This document shows positions 62,302 to 64,000 of a DNA stretch of 64,000 nucleotides, in pieces (position 1 is the stretch's first letter; every line of letters begins with the position of its first letter). Both the position numbers and the translations under genes were made by a program. The DNA comes from Doryteuthis pealeii (Eukaryota; Mollusca; Cephalopoda; Myopsida; Loliginidae), in the NCBI GenBank assembly GCA_023376005.1, contig CM042162.1, forward strand, positions 89,226,127-89,290,126. The letters run 5' to 3'. The notes beneath the pieces were generated by a model. That model did no database searches and had not been told where the DNA came from. It saw only the letters and a program-made list of their open reading frames with translations.

Positions 62302-64000
62302 AACAAAATTTATTTGGCATGAAATAACCTAACAATTGTTGACATGCCGTAAAATCCAATCAACAAACCAACCCACTCTACAGTTTACTAGTTTCATTTA
62401 CTAGTTATGGTAACGATTTCCTTGGAGTGGTCTATTTTATTGGCCTTGTACCTTCCATTAAATCATCTGATTCAAGATAATCCAGCAATCCCATTTTACA
62501 GTTTACTAGTTTCATTTACTAGTAATAGCAATGATCTACTTGTAGTGATCCATTTTCTTGGCCTTGTACCTTTCATTCAATCAGCTGAATTAAGATTATC
62601 CAACAATCCATTATACAGTTTACTAGTTTCATTTACTAGTAATAGCAATTATCTACTTGTAGTGATCATTTTCTTGGCCTTGTACCTTTCATTCAATCAG
62701 CTGAATTAAGATTATCCAACAATCCCATTATACAGTTTACTAGTTTCATTTACTAGTAATAGCAATTATCTACTTGTAGTGATCCATTTTCTTGGCCTTG
62801 TACCTTTCATTCAATCAGATGAGTTAATATTTAGATTTATTTGTGATCTTTGCATTGAGAACTTGAAACATATTTGTGGTGCGTATTGATCAGCGATAAT
62901 GTAAACATTATTCGATCGATAGAGGAATCGCCTTTGAGTGGTGTGATTGACTATCGCATTTGTGGAGAAATGGTGAAACTAACAACTGTTGGGTAAGAGA
63001 CTTCTAAATTCCTCGTTCTTTAGAATTGGTTCAATCCTCCTTTAGTTCTCTAAAATAATAGAAGAAAAATGACGCGTTGTTAAGAAATGCGGCACTGTTC
63101 ATAGTGACTTAAATATTTACTGGACCATATGACCTTTAGGCACCCCTTTTTGGTCTCGATTAAGAAAGGACATGTTTTTCATTTATACCGTTAATATTTG
63201 GTTGTTTTAACAGACGATTTTTAGATTTTTCAAAAATTATAAAACTAACCCCTAACCCTAATCCTAACCCCTAACAAACAACCGGATATTGACGGTGTAA
63301 ATGAAAAACATGTCCTTCCTTAATCGAGATCAATGAGGGGTGCCTAAAGGTAATATGGTCCTATTTACTTAATGCATCAAACCAAGCTAGTATACTATAG
63401 AGGCGGAATCCCACCACCAGTGACTCTGGTGACTAGATGTGTGCCCAACAACAAAGAGTAAATTGTCATGGGTATGACGATAAACTACATCTGCTGGTGA
63501 AGTTCCAATTCTGGAGTTCATGGGAGAATGTAGTACCCCTACCTCGCAATTACTCACAGGTCAAAATTTCTGAAAATCATTTTTAAAGGTATTTAAGGGA
63601 CCGGGTTAGCTCAGTCGGTAGAGCGTTCGGCTAGAAACTTCAAGGTTCCCAGTTCGATACCGGTCCTCGCCAACTCAGCGTATGAGTAACACAGGGATCT
63701 GTGCGGTAAAGTAAGGAGCTGATGGTAGGCGTGGTGGTCCGCCTCAGACGCTAAAATAATATCCATAGTCTAGCGCTATTGAAAAGGGTATAGACTCCCT
63801 CGCTGATTGGCTGATACCGACTTTAGGCCGCCGCGACGAATTTACTTACTTCTATTTAACCCATAGGTGGATTATTTTGGTTGTTCGGTTGTTTGGATTT
63901 ACGGCATGTTATCCCTTGTTGGGTTAAATTTTTTGCCAAATAACATTATTTATTCATTCTTCTTGTGCATTCATTTTATTTTCAGTTCAATTTTTTTAGA
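62302..64000. repeat. Large inverted repeat, right arm
   Basis: Reverse complement of 39252-40982, cut by the window edge. Contains the 4-unit tandem repeat (62385-62822), the telomere-like MITE (63120-63350) and a SINE A. Confidence 0.9.
63600..63842 (+). mobile_element. SINE family A (in inverted-repeat arm)
   Basis: Full head 'gggttagctcagtcggtag', box B 'agttcgataccgg', body and tail 'gactttaggccgccgcgacg'. Cleaner than its mirror at 39415-39658. Confidence 0.9.

Noticed and set aside
63240..63280. True telomere or interstitial telomere array
   Set aside because: Only about two TTAGGG-like units (as CCCTAA) inside a MITE; too short to be telomeric.

Overview
This is gene-poor, AT-rich animal DNA made almost entirely of repeats. 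I find no intact host protein-coding gene, rRNA operon or functional tRNA gene. Nearly all long open frames are translations of microsatellites or decayed transposon pieces. tRNA-derived SINEs, several non-LTR retrotransposon 3' ends, mariner and Helentron-like remnants, and very long (TA)n, (GA)n, (GAAA)n and (GAA)n tracts point to a repeat-rich invertebrate. A lophotrochozoan, perhaps a cephalopod, is my best guess, with low confidence, because nothing here is diagnostic. Homopolymer-style indels and a 100-N gap suggest a long-read draft assembly.

Layout. 1-2640: direct repeats around a hammerhead-ribozyme element and two fold-back elements. 3260-3830 and 5900-7740: purine-strand (GAAA)n tracts. 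8040-8500: a TTCnnGAA minisatellite. 9070-9815: a 3-unit tandem repeat. 10350-11460: hammerhead-like element and TA/CA/GA tracts. 11588-13102: two copies of the 3' part of a restriction-endonuclease-type LINE. 13850-17220: Helentron-like ends, fold-backs, LINE fragments. 18470-22410: an array of about 17-18 head-to-tail units resembling 5S rRNA, interrupted by a SINE, a 3-unit repeat and other insertions. 24650-26655: a dispersed 5S-like unit and an inverted composite. 28290-39400: nested SINEs, family X repeats and four fold-back elements, several with hammerhead cores. 39252-40982: one arm of a large inverted repeat whose partner is 62302-64000. 41400-42125: (GAA)n. 42735-48390: LINE, transposase and SINE remnants. 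49260-49960: GA/GACA tracts. 51480-58095: mariner remnants and four related LTR-like sequences (first at 48005). 53440-55000: (TA)n and fold-backs. 58745-61965: LINE ends and a triple tRNA-like SINE.

Two signals stand out. First, hammerhead-type ribozyme folds recur in at least five element families, usually as inverted pairs next to (TA)n. Two copies 33 kb apart (951-996 and 33876-33924) share the same core and show a compensatory T-A to C-G change in stem I. A relic resembling Penelope-like element coding sequence lies inside one fold-back, so a Penelope-like origin is plausible. Second, the 5S-like array has a regular 115/105-bp period and almost no spacer. Removing the SINE plus one copy of its 11-bp target-site duplication restores the 115-bp period exactly.
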